This document shows positions 15,807 through 25,183 of a stretch of DNA of 64,000 bases, in pieces. A program made the position numbers and the translations under genes. The notes under the pieces are model-generated. The model was not told the DNA's origin, made no database searches, and was given only the letters and a program-made list of their open reading frames with translations. Location: assembly GCA_029194535.1 (NCBI GenBank), contig JARFXR010000001.1, forward strand, positions 938,721 to 1,002,720. The letters run 5' to 3'. The stretch is from Nitrospira sp. Its GTDB lineage: Bacteria > Nitrospirota > Nitrospiria > Nitrospirales > Nitrospiraceae. The stretch's first letter is position 1. Each line of letters opens with the position of its first letter.

Positions 15807-16967
15807 TCAGATCAGTCGAATCGATTCGCCTGCCAGCCGGAATGCGGTCAGTGCGTGGTCGATCTGTGTGGAGGTGTGCTCCGATGTGATGGTGATGCGG
15901 ATTCGGCTTGTTGATTCGGGGACGGTGGGCGGGCGGATCGCCGGGGCGAGGACGCCGTTCGAGAGCAGGTGTTCGGCGAAGGCAAGGGCTCGGTCAGCTC
16001 GGCCGATGACGATGGGGATGATGGGGCTCGCACTGGCTCCGACGGTAAACCCGAGTTGTCTCAATCCATCGCAGAGTTTCTCGCGATTAGCCCACAGTCG
16101 CTGCCGCCGTTGTGGCTCTCGTTGCATGATGTCCAATGCGGCGATTACTGCCGCTGCGGTACCCGGAGGCGGAGCCGTCGTATAGATTAATGATCGACTG
16201 GTGTTCAGCAGATAGGTGATGAGGGTTTCCGTGCCGGCGATATAACCGCCCATACATCCGATGGCCTTGCTCAACGTGCCCATATGGAAGGGAACGGCGT
16301 CCTCGAGGTGGAAATGCTCCAGCGTACCCCGGCCGGTTTCTCCCATCACGCCGGTCCCATGTGCATCATCCACGTACAAGTCGGCGTCATACTGCCGAGT
16401 TACGTCGAACAGCTCAGGAAGAGGTGCCAGATCCCCATCCATGCTGAACACGCCGTCGGTGACGACCATCGTCCGCCGGACCGCCTTCCTGTGCGAGAGT
16501 AGTGTCTCAAGATGGCTCAGGTCGTTGTGACGATAAATCCGAAAGTCGGCGCCGCTCAGACGACATGCGTCGATGAGACTCGCGTGACACAGCCGATCTG
16601 CGAGAATAAGTCCCCCTCGGCCGATCAATGCCGGGATTGCGCCAAGATTGGCGAGATATCCTGATCCGAAGGTGAGCGCTGAGGCCGTCCTCTTGAAGCG
16701 GGCAAGGGCTCGTTCCATTTCCATATGCGGAGTCAACGTTCCAGAAACCAAGCGGGACGCGCCGGCTCCGACCCCAAAGCAGCGGGTCGCCTCAGTCGAT
16801 GCATGAATCATATCGGGATGTCCGGCAAGTCCTAGATAATCGTTCGAGGCCATGAGTAGAATCTCTCGTCCGTCGATGTTCACAACCGGTGCGACACCGG
16901 TTGCCACTTCTGTGAGGCGTCGTGTCAGGTGCTGCGCGTCGAGATCGCCAAGCAATTTGTCAAACAT
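15807..16967 (-). CDS. bioF: 8-amino-7-oxononanoate synthase (BioF)
   Basis: PLP-dependent enzyme of 386 aa that condenses pimeloyl-thioester with alanine in biotin synthesis. It belongs to the alpha-oxoamine synthase family: ASNDYLGLAGHP near the start, GSGYLANLGAIPALI, the PLP-contact DDAHGTGVMGETGRG, the Schiff-base lysine in TLSKAIGCMGGY, and TTAPPPGTAAA. The C-terminal IRPPTVPESTSRIRITI is typical of BioF rather than glycine C-acetyltransferase. No other biotin gene is adjacent. The start has no clear Shine-Dalgarno. Confidence 0.88.
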   Translation of the reverse strand: MFDKLLGDLDAQHLTRRLTEVATGVAPVVNIDGREILLMASNDYLGLAGHPDMIHASTEATRCFGVGAGASRLVSGTLTPHMEMERALARFKRTASALTFGSGYLANLGAIPALIGRGGLILADRLCHASLIDACRLSGADFRIYRHNDLSHLETLLSHRKAVRRTMVVTDGVFSMDGDLAPLPELFDVTRQYDADLYVDDAHGTGVMGETGRGTLEHFHLEDAVPFHMGTLSKAIGCMGGYIAGTETLITYLLNTSRSLIYTTAPPPGTAAAVIAALDIMQREPQRRQRLWANREKLCDGLRQLGFTVGASASPIIPIVIGRADRALAFAEHLLSNGVLAPAIRPPTVPESTSRIRITITSEHTSTQIDHALTAFRLAGESIRLI

Positions 16968-17040
16968 ATGATGGGCTGTCCGTTACCATGGGACAGAGGC
17001 CGCCCGGATCATGAGCCTGCGCTTCCACCCCGTTGCCTCA

Positions 17041-17070
17041 TTGACAAGGTCAGGAAGTCCTTAGTATAAG
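17041..17070 (+). promoter_or_regulatory. Sigma70-type promoter of the TPR anchor gene
   Basis: A perfect TTGACA and TATAAG are separated by 18 bases. The predicted start near 17077 lies 45 bases before the ATG at 17122. Confidence 0.55.
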
Positions 17071-17121
17071 GCGCGAGGACGTCGAGGAGGAAGTGATCTC
17101 TTAGCACCAGCCGGATCAGCC

Positions 17122-17913
17122 ATGAGTTACCGCATCAAAGTTCCAGCAAGGACGCTTCAGGTCGACGAGGCTCATTTTGTGAGCGGGCTCGAGCACGCGC
17201 TGCATCGAGTGCAGGACTATCGAAAACCGCTGTTGGTTGGATTGTCGGTCCTAGTGCTTGCCGTTGTCGTAGTGGCGGGAGTGTTTTGGTTCGACCGTCA
17301 GGCATCGCACAAGGCTCAAGATCTTGAGCAGGAGGCGACAAGGCTTTTCATGACTCGGCCGACCGCCGGTCCCGCAAAATCCGATGCGACTCTGAAGGAG
17401 GCGATCGAGAAGTATCGGCAGGTGGTGGACCAATATCCCAGAACACCGTCGGCTCCGTTGGCGCTCTTTCACCTCGGTAACGCCCTGATGCAGGCGAATG
17501 ATTATCCTGGAGCCATCGAAGCGTATCAGCGATTTATTATGCTCTACGGTTCACAGCCGACACTGGTCGGGTTGGCGCAGCAGCGTCTGGCCTATACGTA
17601 TCTGTTGAAAGGCGATCGTGATCAAGCGGTGAAGACTTTCATGAGTATCGTGGAGTCCACTGGGGCACTCAATAAGGATCAAGCGCTGTTCGAGCTGGCT
17701 CGGCTCGAAGAGGCTCAATCAAGACCGGAAGGTGCCCTTGCGCACTATCAAGAACTGATCAAGTCCTATCCGGCTTCTCCCTATACCAACGAGGCCATGG
17801 TCCGCACGAAAATGCTTGATACGAAGCGGCCGGCGGAATCGGTCTCGACTCCTCCGGCTGCGTCGACGAAACCTACCTCTTCTGCGTCAGAAACGGGTAA
17901 GAAAAAGAAATAG
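17122..17913 (+). CDS. YfgM-like membrane-anchored TPR protein
   Basis: Inner-membrane protein of 263 aa with a short cytoplasmic N-terminus, one transmembrane helix (about residues 34-55, LLVGLSVLVLAVVVVAGVFW) and a periplasmic TPR domain (about 85-230). TPR-type pairs are PLALFHLGNALMQANDYPGA and QRLAYTYLLKGDRDQA. The tail is low complexity and ends in a run of lysines. The layout matches YfgM/BamD-like ancillary proteins of the Sec or outer-membrane assembly machinery; that role is inferred from architecture only. Confidence 0.78.
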   Translation: MSYRIKVPARTLQVDEAHFVSGLEHALHRVQDYRKPLLVGLSVLVLAVVVVAGVFWFDRQASHKAQDLEQEATRLFMTRPTAGPAKSDATLKEAIEKYRQVVDQYPRTPSAPLALFHLGNALMQANDYPGAIEAYQRFIMLYGSQPTLVGLAQQRLAYTYLLKGDRDQAVKTFMSIVESTGALNKDQALFELARLEEAQSRPEGALAHYQELIKSYPASPYTNEAMVRTKMLDTKRPAESVSTPPAASTKPTSSASETGKKKK

Positions 17914-17980
17914 CGGGCGGAATCCTGAAGCAGGTATGCCGTTGGACGATCGAGAGGGAATTAGTCCGCTCCCCGGAATG

Positions 17981-19333
17981 CTAACGACTGATGACTAGGA
18001 AATCACCTGGCCGGATGACGGGGCTGGTGAGGCTGTTTCTGGTCTTGAGGGTCTTGAGCGGGATGCGGAACCGTTTTGAAACCTTTTCCAGTGTGTCCCC
18101 CACGCGGACCTTGTACCAGCGAGACGTTTTCGCCGAGGTATACTGAGGCGTTGCGGGAAGCGGCGGGAACTTGTGACTGGGAATGCGTTGGAGCAATTGC
18201 TCCACTTTCGGTTTGAAACCGACGGGAACTTTCAGATGATAGGCCTCGCCCGGGGGAGTGGCATCGCGCCGCAGCTCCGGGTTCAGAAGTCGCAAGTCTT
18301 CATATGACACGCCCGTGACGTTTGCGATGGCCCGGAAATGAAGCGGTCGGTCTACGATAATCTCCTCGAATTGATGCGGTTCTGTGGAACTCTGGGAGAA
18401 TCCATAGCGAACCGGGTTCTTGGCAATGATGGTGGCGGCCATGAACCGAGGCACGTATTCCTTTGTCTCTCTCCTGATCAGGCGAGTCTTTGAAATGTCG
18501 GAGAAACTTTCCGCTTGGGCTCGGTGAAGGGCCCGCATCACTTTGCCTTCGCCGGCATTGTACGCGGCCATTGCCAACGGCCAGGTACCGAACATGTCGT
18601 AGAGATCGCGCAAATAGCGAGCGGCGGCTACGGTAGATTTGATCGGGTCTCGCCGCTCGTCGACATAGGAGTCCACGCGAAGGCCGTACACCTTCGCCGT
18701 GCCCTTCATGAACTGCCAGGGGCCGGTGGCTTTCGCGCGCGAGTAGGCATAGGGATTGAAGCCACTTTCAACCAGCGACAAGTACACCAGGTCGCTGGGC
18801 AGATGAAATTCCGCGAAAATATTCTCCACCAAGGGTTGGTACCGACTGAGCCGGAGAAGCCACTGTTCAAATCGGTCACGAATCGCGACGTTGAAATAGC
18901 GAATATGGGATTGAACTGACGGGTCCATCACAATCGGGACGTTATAAATGGAGGGTTCTCCAGCTTCGTGAGTTTGGGATTGGAGCGTTTCGATAGGAGG
19001 ATTGAAAGAGTCCACGAACCGAGATGCCGCCGAATGGGGCGGTGGCGCTATTTCGAGGATTTCCTCGGTACGTGGCACAGACGATTGATCCTCCGCTGCG
19101 GTAGGGCCGTTATTCGGAACCTCCGTTTCCACCGGGACCAGGTTTGGGTCAGGCTCGTCCTCTTGTCCTGTGCTCTGTCCGTCCACCCCTTCAGGAGCGG
19201 GAAAGATTTCGCTCGCGATGGTGGAGACTTCCGCCTGGGCTGTCATGACCGGAGGAAAAGTCCATGAAGCCGCAAGGATGGACAGCCCGACTAGGCTACG
19301 CCTAAGAAGATTTCTGACACAAAGAGAAGACAT
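17981..19333 (-). CDS. MltD-like lytic transglycosylase with LysM domain
   Basis: Periplasmic peptidoglycan-cleaving enzyme of 450 aa. A signal peptide (LLRRSLVGLSILAASW) precedes a low-complexity linker and a family 1 SLT domain (about 165-300). The catalytic Glu lies in SLVESGFNPYAYSRAKATG, with GPWQFMKGTAKVYGL and MAAYNAGEGKV. One LysM domain closes the protein (VRVGDTLEKVSKRFRIP, then LTSPVIRPGDFLVI). The ATG at 19333 fits the mapped promoter; a TTG seven codons upstream is the alternative. It converges on the TPR gene. Confidence 0.9.
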   Translation of the reverse strand: MSSLCVRNLLRRSLVGLSILAASWTFPPVMTAQAEVSTIASEIFPAPEGVDGQSTGQEDEPDPNLVPVETEVPNNGPTAAEDQSSVPRTEEILEIAPPPHSAASRFVDSFNPPIETLQSQTHEAGEPSIYNVPIVMDPSVQSHIRYFNVAIRDRFEQWLLRLSRYQPLVENIFAEFHLPSDLVYLSLVESGFNPYAYSRAKATGPWQFMKGTAKVYGLRVDSYVDERRDPIKSTVAAARYLRDLYDMFGTWPLAMAAYNAGEGKVMRALHRAQAESFSDISKTRLIRRETKEYVPRFMAATIIAKNPVRYGFSQSSTEPHQFEEIIVDRPLHFRAIANVTGVSYEDLRLLNPELRRDATPPGEAYHLKVPVGFKPKVEQLLQRIPSHKFPPLPATPQYTSAKTSRWYKVRVGDTLEKVSKRFRIPLKTLKTRNSLTSPVIRPGDFLVISR

Positions 19334-19378
19334 GGAATATGTTCCAGACTCCAATGTGAGATGTCAGGATGTGAGCCT

Positions 19379-19407
19379 AGAGTATCGAGCGACGGAAAAC
19401 TTGTCAA
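19379..19407 (-). promoter_or_regulatory. Sigma70-type promoter of the transglycosylase gene
   Basis: On the minus strand a perfect TTGACA is followed after 17 bases by TACTCT. The start would be near 19372, 39 bases before the ATG. Confidence 0.48.
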
Positions 19408-19577
19408 GAAATCACCCGAGGGAAGCCCCATACTTTTGGGGCGGTCCGTCTCTCAGCATGAGCTGTAGACGCGTGAGACTGAACGCAAGAGAAATCGCGA
19501 AGAGTTCGGTGCGAGGTTATTCGTGAACCGTCGACTCCAACTGCACGAAAACACACGGATCTACACCGGCCGTTACC

Positions 19578-19607
19578 TTGACACTCTTCCGAAGGCAGTG
19601 GTATCGT
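19578..19607 (+). promoter_or_regulatory. Sigma70-type promoter of the aminotransferase-serA operon
   Basis: A perfect TTGACA and TATCGT are spaced 18 bases apart. The start would fall near 19614, leaving a short leader to the ATG at 19660. Confidence 0.48.
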
Positions 19608-19659
19608 CCGGCTTCTCTCGTTGGGCACTTTCTGCATTCCACTCCAGGAGGAACGGTCG

Positions 19660-20802
19660 ATGATCAAGCGGTATCTGTTGGCTCCAGGGCCCACGCCTGT
19701 GCCGCCAGAGGTGCTTCTGGCCATGGCGAAGCCGGTAATCCATCATCGGGCGCCTGAATTCGACAAGCTGTTCGGGGAGGTCCGTGATGGATTGAAATGG
19801 CTTTTTCAAACGAAGGGCGATGTCCTCATGCTGGCCGCCTCAGGAACCGGCGGGATGGAAGCTTCCGTATCCAACTTTCTTTCTCCCGGAGACAAGGCGC
19901 TAACCATTAATGGGGGTAAGTTCGGAGAGCGCTGGGGCAAGCTCTGTAAGACATACGGGGCGCAGGTGACCGAACTCAAAGTCGAATGGGGACGGGCCAT
20001 TGATCCGCAGTTGGTTGCAGATTCCTTGAAGAAGGACCCTGGAATCAAAGCCGTCTATGTCCAGGCCAGTGAAACCTCGACTGGGGTCGCCCACGATGTC
20101 AAAACCCTCGCTCAAATTGTCAAAGGCCACGCCGATGCGATTCTCGTGGTGGATGCCATCACGGCATTGGGCGTGTTCGACATCAAGACCGATGATTGGG
20201 GCGTCGACGTTGTAGTGACCGGCTCTCAAAAGGCCCTGATGCTGCCGCCCGGTCTGGCCTTCGTCAGCGTCAGCGAAAAGGCTTGGCAATTGGCCGAGAA
20301 GGCCAAAAATGCTTCGTTCTACTTCAATTTGAAGAAGGAACGAGAAAATCAACAGAAGAACCAGACAGCATATACGCCTGCAGTCTCGCTCATCGTCGGG
20401 CTCCAAGAGGTCCTGAAGATGCTCAAAGCCGAAGGGCTGGAGCAGGTCTTCGGACGGCAAGCGAATCTTGCGATGGCGATGAGGGAGGGGATGAAGGCCG
20501 CCGGTTTGGCGCTCTTCCCCAAGGAATCTCCCAGCGATGCTCTCACGGCAGTGTCGGCGCCTGAGGGGATTGATGGTCAGACGGTGTATAAGAATCTTCG
20601 GGTGCAATATGGGATCACCGCGGCGGGCGGGCAAGATCACCTAAAGGGAAAGATATTCCGGCTCTCGCACATGGGCTATATGGATCGATTCGACGTCATC
20701 ATGGCTGTCGCAGCAACTGAAATGGTCTTGAAGGGCCTCGGTCATTCCGTGAAGCTAGGCAGCGGTGTTGGGAAAGCCCAAGAAATTTTGATGGTGAAGT
20801 AG
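19660..20802 (+). CDS. Class V aminotransferase, probable serine-pathway enzyme
   Basis: PLP-dependent aminotransferase of 380 aa in the alanine-glyoxylate/serine-glyoxylate group. The N-terminus LLAPGPTPVPPEVLLAMA, the Schiff-base lysine in VTGSQKALMLPPGLAFVSV, and the C-terminal IFRLSHMGYMDRFDV show this. AGGAGGAA precedes the ATG at 19660. The next gene, 8 bases on, is serA. Placement suggests it does the phosphoserine aminotransferase step or a related glyoxylate transamination. It is not a classical SerC, so the substrate is inferred. Confidence 0.85.
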   Translation: MIKRYLLAPGPTPVPPEVLLAMAKPVIHHRAPEFDKLFGEVRDGLKWLFQTKGDVLMLAASGTGGMEASVSNFLSPGDKALTINGGKFGERWGKLCKTYGAQVTELKVEWGRAIDPQLVADSLKKDPGIKAVYVQASETSTGVAHDVKTLAQIVKGHADAILVVDAITALGVFDIKTDDWGVDVVVTGSQKALMLPPGLAFVSVSEKAWQLAEKAKNASFYFNLKKERENQQKNQTAYTPAVSLIVGLQEVLKMLKAEGLEQVFGRQANLAMAMREGMKAAGLALFPKESPSDALTAVSAPEGIDGQTVYKNLRVQYGITAAGGQDHLKGKIFRLSHMGYMDRFDVIMAVAATEMVLKGLGHSVKLGSGVGKAQEILMVK

Positions 20803-20810
20803 GCAGATCT

Positions 20811-22394
20811 ATGAAAATTCTGGTCAGCGATAGTCTCTCTAAGCAAGGTGTCGAGCTTCTGGAGAAAGCAGGCTTCACGGTGGTTGTGAAGTCCAAGATG
20901 CCGAAAGATGAGCTCTTCAAGGAAATCAAGGATGCCGATGGATTGATCGTGCGGTCGGGCACCAAGGTGACGGAAGAGCTGCTTGCTGCGGCGGATAAAC
21001 TCAAGGTTGTCGGTCGGGCCGGTTCCGGTCTGGACAATGTCGATACTCCGGCGGCTACCCGTCGTGGGATCGTCGTCATGAACACGCCGGGTGGCAATAC
21101 GGTGACGACCGCCGAACACACACTCTCGATGATTTGCGCCATGAGTCGACGCATCCCTCAGGCCACCGCCTCCACGAAGTCGGGGAAGTGGGAAAAAGAC
21201 AAGTTTATAGGCGTCGAGCTCTACAATAAGGTGCTAGGCATCGTGGGGGTTGGGCAGATCGGCAGCCATCTGACAAAATTGGCTCATGGTATCGGAATGA
21301 GAGTGATCGCCTACGATCCCTTCTTGGCCAGCGATCGGGCCGAGCGAATGGGAGTGGAGATGGTAGATCTCCTCGATCTGTTCCGTCGCGCAGACATCAT
21401 TTCCGTACACACCCCGCTGACTCCCGAAACCAAGGGCATCATCAATGCACAGACGATCTCGATGATGAAGCCCGGGGTGATGATCGTGAATTGCGCGCGC
21501 GGAGGCATCGTGCACGAAGGGGACTTGTTCGAGGCGTTGAAGAACAAACGCGTGGCGGCGGCCGCATTTGACGTGTTTGAGGAAGAGCCTGTCAAAGCGG
21601 AGAATTCATTGCTGACCCTTGAGAATTTTATTTGCACTCCCCATATCGGGGCACAGACGACGGAGGCACAGGAGAACGTTGCCGTCGGGATTGCAGAGCA
21701 AATCGCCGATTATTTCAAGAGGGGCATCGCGCGCGGAGCCGTGAATATCCCGTCAGTTTCGCCTGAATTGCTCCCGAGGCTCCAACCCTACCTGTCGCTG
21801 GCCGAGCAATTGGGGAAGTTACAGACGCAGTTGTGTGAGGGCGGGCTTGAGCATCTGACCGTTGAATACAGCGGAGAGGTTGCCGAGCTATCGGTGGCCC
21901 CTTTGACGATTGCCGTGCTGAAGGGACTGCTCACTCCGGTCATGGAGGCCCCTGTCAACTATGTGAATGCGCCGATTGTGGCAAAGGAACGTGGAATTGA
22001 AGTCAAAGAGGTTCGTAGCTCCGATGCGGGAGACTTTACCAGCCTGATTCGGGTGCGTGTTGTGGCGGGGAAAGCTTCTCATCAAGTCGCCGGTACTCTC
22101 TATCATAAGAAGGATCCTCGGGTCGTAGAAATCGATCAATTCAAGGTCGAGGTGGTCCCCGAAGGAAACATGTTGTTGATCCATAACATCGATCGCCCCG
22201 GTGTCATCGGGATGGTGGGCAAGGTACTCGGAGACGAGAGCATCAATATCGTTCGAATGCAGTGTGCCCTGGAAAAGCGCGGAGGAAATGCGTTGCTGAT
22301 TATTGGATCTGACCAAGTGTTTCCCGGCTCGGTATTGAATGCGATCAAGTCGAATCAGAATATTCTCTCGGTCAAGGTTGCGAGCCTTTCCTAA
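20811..22394 (+). CDS. serA: D-3-phosphoglycerate dehydrogenase (SerA)
   Basis: First enzyme of the phosphorylated serine pathway, oxidising 3-phosphoglycerate with NAD. At 527 aa it is the long type. Substrate and NAD domains carry VVGRAGSGLDNVD, the Rossmann motif GIVGVGQIGSHL, the catalytic region NCARGGIVHEGDL and the His in TPHIGAQTTEAQ. An intervening domain (about 320-450) and a C-terminal ACT domain (NIDRPGVIGMVGKVLGDESI) follow. The ACT domain suggests feedback by serine. It is co-transcribed with the aminotransferase upstream. Confidence 0.95.
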   Translation: MKILVSDSLSKQGVELLEKAGFTVVVKSKMPKDELFKEIKDADGLIVRSGTKVTEELLAAADKLKVVGRAGSGLDNVDTPAATRRGIVVMNTPGGNTVTTAEHTLSMICAMSRRIPQATASTKSGKWEKDKFIGVELYNKVLGIVGVGQIGSHLTKLAHGIGMRVIAYDPFLASDRAERMGVEMVDLLDLFRRADIISVHTPLTPETKGIINAQTISMMKPGVMIVNCARGGIVHEGDLFEALKNKRVAAAAFDVFEEEPVKAENSLLTLENFICTPHIGAQTTEAQENVAVGIAEQIADYFKRGIARGAVNIPSVSPELLPRLQPYLSLAEQLGKLQTQLCEGGLEHLTVEYSGEVAELSVAPLTIAVLKGLLTPVMEAPVNYVNAPIVAKERGIEVKEVRSSDAGDFTSLIRVRVVAGKASHQVAGTLYHKKDPRVVEIDQFKVEVVPEGNMLLIHNIDRPGVIGMVGKVLGDESINIVRMQCALEKRGGNALLIIGSDQVFPGSVLNAIKSNQNILSVKVASLS

Positions 22395-22418
22395 ACTCTG
22401 CTAGCCATTCGGCCATCT

Positions 22419-23831
22419 ATGGTGTCTCCTTCTCGGAAGTCTCGCCGCGTATCGGCGCAGGCCTTAGCCTATCGTGAGCGCTCTCTGATTCCGATAGGGA
22501 TGGCGACAATCCTTCCTCATGCCGCTCGACAGGTTCGTCGCCTCGAAGGCCAACTCCTGGCTCAGATCGGGCGGTGGGGATACGACGAAATTATTCTCCC
22601 CACATTTGAGTACCTTGACGTGCTGGCGCCCGGCTTGGAGCCAGAGCTGCTCGAGACCTGTTACCAATTTATCGACCGCACCACCGGTCGGACTCTCCTG
22701 CTTCGCCCCGATGCGACCGCCCAGGTAGCCAGAACAGTGGCCATGGGCTTGACCGGTGGAATATTTCCTCAGAGGCTTACGTATCGTACCTCGGTGTTTC
22801 GGTACGAGCCTGAACATGCCGGCCGTGGCAGAGAGATTTTTCAGATCGGGGCCGAGCTTATTGGTCTCAAAGATGTGAGCGGTGATGCCGAGGTCATTAC
22901 CATGTTGATCGAGTGTTTGCAGTCGATTGGGCTTGGATCCTTCACGATTGCCTTGGGGCACGTTGGATTCATCAAGGGCCTGATGACAAGATCCGGCCTG
23001 TCCGTTCGAGCCCAGAAGCGAGCTGAACAGGCCGCGGCTCGAAAAGATCTGCCTCGTCTCGAAGAGATTCTGAAGACCGAACGCATCGCAAGATCGGCCG
23101 CCATGGCGATTCGTGAAGCCCCTGAGTTGACCGGTCGAAAAGAAGTCTTGAATCGAGGGCAGGTTCTGGCCGCTGGAGACCCGACTCTGCTTGAACCATT
23201 GGAGCGACTCGCAGAACTCTATCATCTATTATGTTCAGCCGGATATGAGGATGCACTGCTGTTGGACCTTGGCGAGTTCCGAGGGGTCGATTATTACGAT
23301 GGTGCTGTCTTTGATGTCTTCGCGCCGGGAGTGGGGGCGGAATTGGGCGGAGGTGGGCGATACGATCACCTGATTGGCCGATTCGGTGCAGCCCTGCCTT
23401 CAACCGGATTCGCACTCGATGTTGACCGGCTGTTCCGTGCACTGGCGTTTCCGGAGGAGGCCGATGGGTTGCCGCGCATCGACTATCTCGTGATAGGACC
23501 TCAGCGTGCGGTGTCGCGTGTGAGTAAGGTTGCGGCTCAGTTGCGGCGCCGACAGCTCCGTGTCGCCCAGCAAACCATTAGTAATACGAGCACCGGCCAA
23601 CTTCTGACCAGCGCGGCTCAGCAAGGTCGGGCACAAGGAGCCGGAGCTGTGGTCGTCGTTGGAATGCCAGGTCAGAACCGAGGTGATAAGTTCACGGTGG
23701 TTGAACGGCTTGGACGCGAGACGGATCTTGTGCGAAATAGGCGCTCACCCAGACCCGTGCAGAAGGAGATAAGCCTTACCGCCCTCGTCGAGGCGATCAA
23801 ACGTACATCGACCATAAAAGGTGCGTCATGA
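22419..23831 (+). CDS. hisZ: ATP phosphoribosyltransferase regulatory subunit (HisZ) with extra C-terminal domain
   Basis: Catalytically inactive HisRS-like protein of 470 aa that activates short-form HisG, the first enzyme of histidine synthesis. Class II synthetase-like features include LLLRPDATAQVARTVA, YRTSVFRYEPEHAGRGREIF, ELGGGGRYDHLIGRFG and GFALDVDRLFRAL. The HisRS-specific charging motif is not evident. Residues from about 360 on (IDYLVIGPQRAVSRVSKVAA to the end) look like a HisRS-type anticodon-binding fold, which most HisZ lack. The stop overlaps the dnaB start as ATGA. A divergent histidyl-tRNA synthetase is the alternative. Confidence 0.8.
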   Translation: MVSPSRKSRRVSAQALAYRERSLIPIGMATILPHAARQVRRLEGQLLAQIGRWGYDEIILPTFEYLDVLAPGLEPELLETCYQFIDRTTGRTLLLRPDATAQVARTVAMGLTGGIFPQRLTYRTSVFRYEPEHAGRGREIFQIGAELIGLKDVSGDAEVITMLIECLQSIGLGSFTIALGHVGFIKGLMTRSGLSVRAQKRAEQAAARKDLPRLEEILKTERIARSAAMAIREAPELTGRKEVLNRGQVLAAGDPTLLEPLERLAELYHLLCSAGYEDALLLDLGEFRGVDYYDGAVFDVFAPGVGAELGGGGRYDHLIGRFGAALPSTGFALDVDRLFRALAFPEEADGLPRIDYLVIGPQRAVSRVSKVAAQLRRRQLRVAQQTISNTSTGQLLTSAAQQGRAQGAGAVVVVGMPGQNRGDKFTVVERLGRETDLVRNRRSPRPVQKEISLTALVEAIKRTSTIKGAS

Positions 23832-25183
23832 AGCCGGCGGCTGAGATCGACCTTTCCCAACCGAAGCTGCCTCCTCAGAATGTTGAGGCGGAACAATCCG
23901 TATTGGGCGCGGTGTTGCTGGACAACCAGGCAATGGCCAAGGCAATGGAATTGATCGTCGAGAAGGATTTTTATCGGACTGCTCACCGTAAGATTTACCA
24001 TGCCATGCTGGAGCTGTCGGAAGTCGGCGAAGTCATCGATCAGATCACGCTTACCGAACGGTTGAAGGCGCAGGGTGAACTGGGATCGGTCGGCGGGGCA
24101 GCGTACCTGGCGGAGTTGGTTCAAATTGTTCCCAGCGCGGCCAACATCCGGTATCACAGCAAGATCGTGCGCGACAAAGCGCTGCTGCGAGAGCTCATCC
24201 ATACCTCCACAGAAGTGCTCACCCGCGGGTATGAAGGAGCAACCCAGATCGACGACCTTCTGGATTTCGCTGAGCGGTCGGTCTTTAGCATTGCACAAGG
24301 TAAGTTGGATCGATCCTTCAGTCCGATCAATCACATCATCAAAGAGAGTCTCGATCTTGTCGATAAATTATCCAAGCGCAAAGAGCAAGTAACGGGCGTC
24401 CCAACCGGGTTCTATGACCTCGACGATTTGACGGCCGGTCTTCAGCCGTCCGACCTGGTCGTGATCGCCGGCAGACCGAGCATGGGGAAAACGAGCCTCG
24501 TTTTGGGCATGGCCGCCCATGCCGCGCTTCATGCAGGGACGCCGGTCGGTATATTTAGCCTCGAAATGTCGAAGCCCCAGATCGTTCTGCGCATGCTCAG
24601 TTCCGAGGCGCGAGTCGACTCCCATGCGCTGCGGACCGGGAAGCTCCAAAAGGAGGATTGGTGGAGGTTGGCTGAGGCGGCTGGCAGACTAGAACAGGCT
24701 CCGATCTACATCGATGATACCGGGGGTATTACGGTACAGCAGATGCGTGGCAAGGCTCGGCGGCTCAAGGCTGAGCGGGGTCTCGGGTTGTTGGTTGTGG
24801 ACTACCTCCAACTGATGCAGGGACGGAGTGACGCCGAGTCTCGGCAGCAGGAGATATCGGACATTTCACGTTCACTGAAGGCATTGGCAAAGGAACTCAA
24901 CGTTCCGGTTGTCGCGCTTTCCCAGTTAAGCAGGGCCGTTGAAGCGAGAAAACCGCCAATTCCCATGCTGGCCGATCTTCGCGAGAGCGGAGCCATTGAA
25001 CAGGATGCGGATGTCGTCATGTTCATCTATCGCGAGGAAGTGTACGATCAAAACTCTGAACGCAAAGGCATCGCTGAAATCCTGGTGAGCAAGCACCGCA
25101 ACGGTCCGATCGGAAAGAAGGAGCTGTTCTTTCATGATCGATTCGCCAAGTTCGAGAGCTTAGACAATCGAGAAGCCGTTTGA
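23828..25183 (+). CDS. dnaB: Replicative DNA helicase DnaB
   Basis: Hexameric helicase of the replication fork, 451 aa. The N-terminal domain begins PQNVEAEQSVLGAVLLDNQ, and the RecA-like motor follows a linker at about residue 175. Walker A is AGRPSMGKTSLVLGMA and Walker B is LLVVDYLQLMQGR. PVVALSQLSRAVEARKPPIPM and LRESGAIEQDADVVMFIYR are DnaB hallmarks. No intein is present. It is translationally coupled to hisZ, an unusual pairing. Its stop codon overlaps the -35 box of the next promoter. Confidence 0.96.
   Translation: MKPAAEIDLSQPKLPPQNVEAEQSVLGAVLLDNQAMAKAMELIVEKDFYRTAHRKIYHAMLELSEVGEVIDQITLTERLKAQGELGSVGGAAYLAELVQIVPSAANIRYHSKIVRDKALLRELIHTSTEVLTRGYEGATQIDDLLDFAERSVFSIAQGKLDRSFSPINHIIKESLDLVDKLSKRKEQVTGVPTGFYDLDDLTAGLQPSDLVVIAGRPSMGKTSLVLGMAAHAALHAGTPVGIFSLEMSKPQIVLRMLSSEARVDSHALRTGKLQKEDWWRLAEAAGRLEQAPIYIDDTGGITVQQMRGKARRLKAERGLGLLVVDYLQLMQGRSDAESRQQEISDISRSLKALAKELNVPVVALSQLSRAVEARKPPIPMLADLRESGAIEQDADVVMFIYREEVYDQNSERKGIAEILVSKHRNGPIGKKELFFHDRFAKFESLDNREAV

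Larger units (their letters stand above)
19334..19659. other. 326-bp divergent promoter region
   Basis: It separates the transglycosylase gene (minus) from the aminotransferase gene (plus) and holds one promoter for each. Nothing else was recognised between them. Confidence 0.6.
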
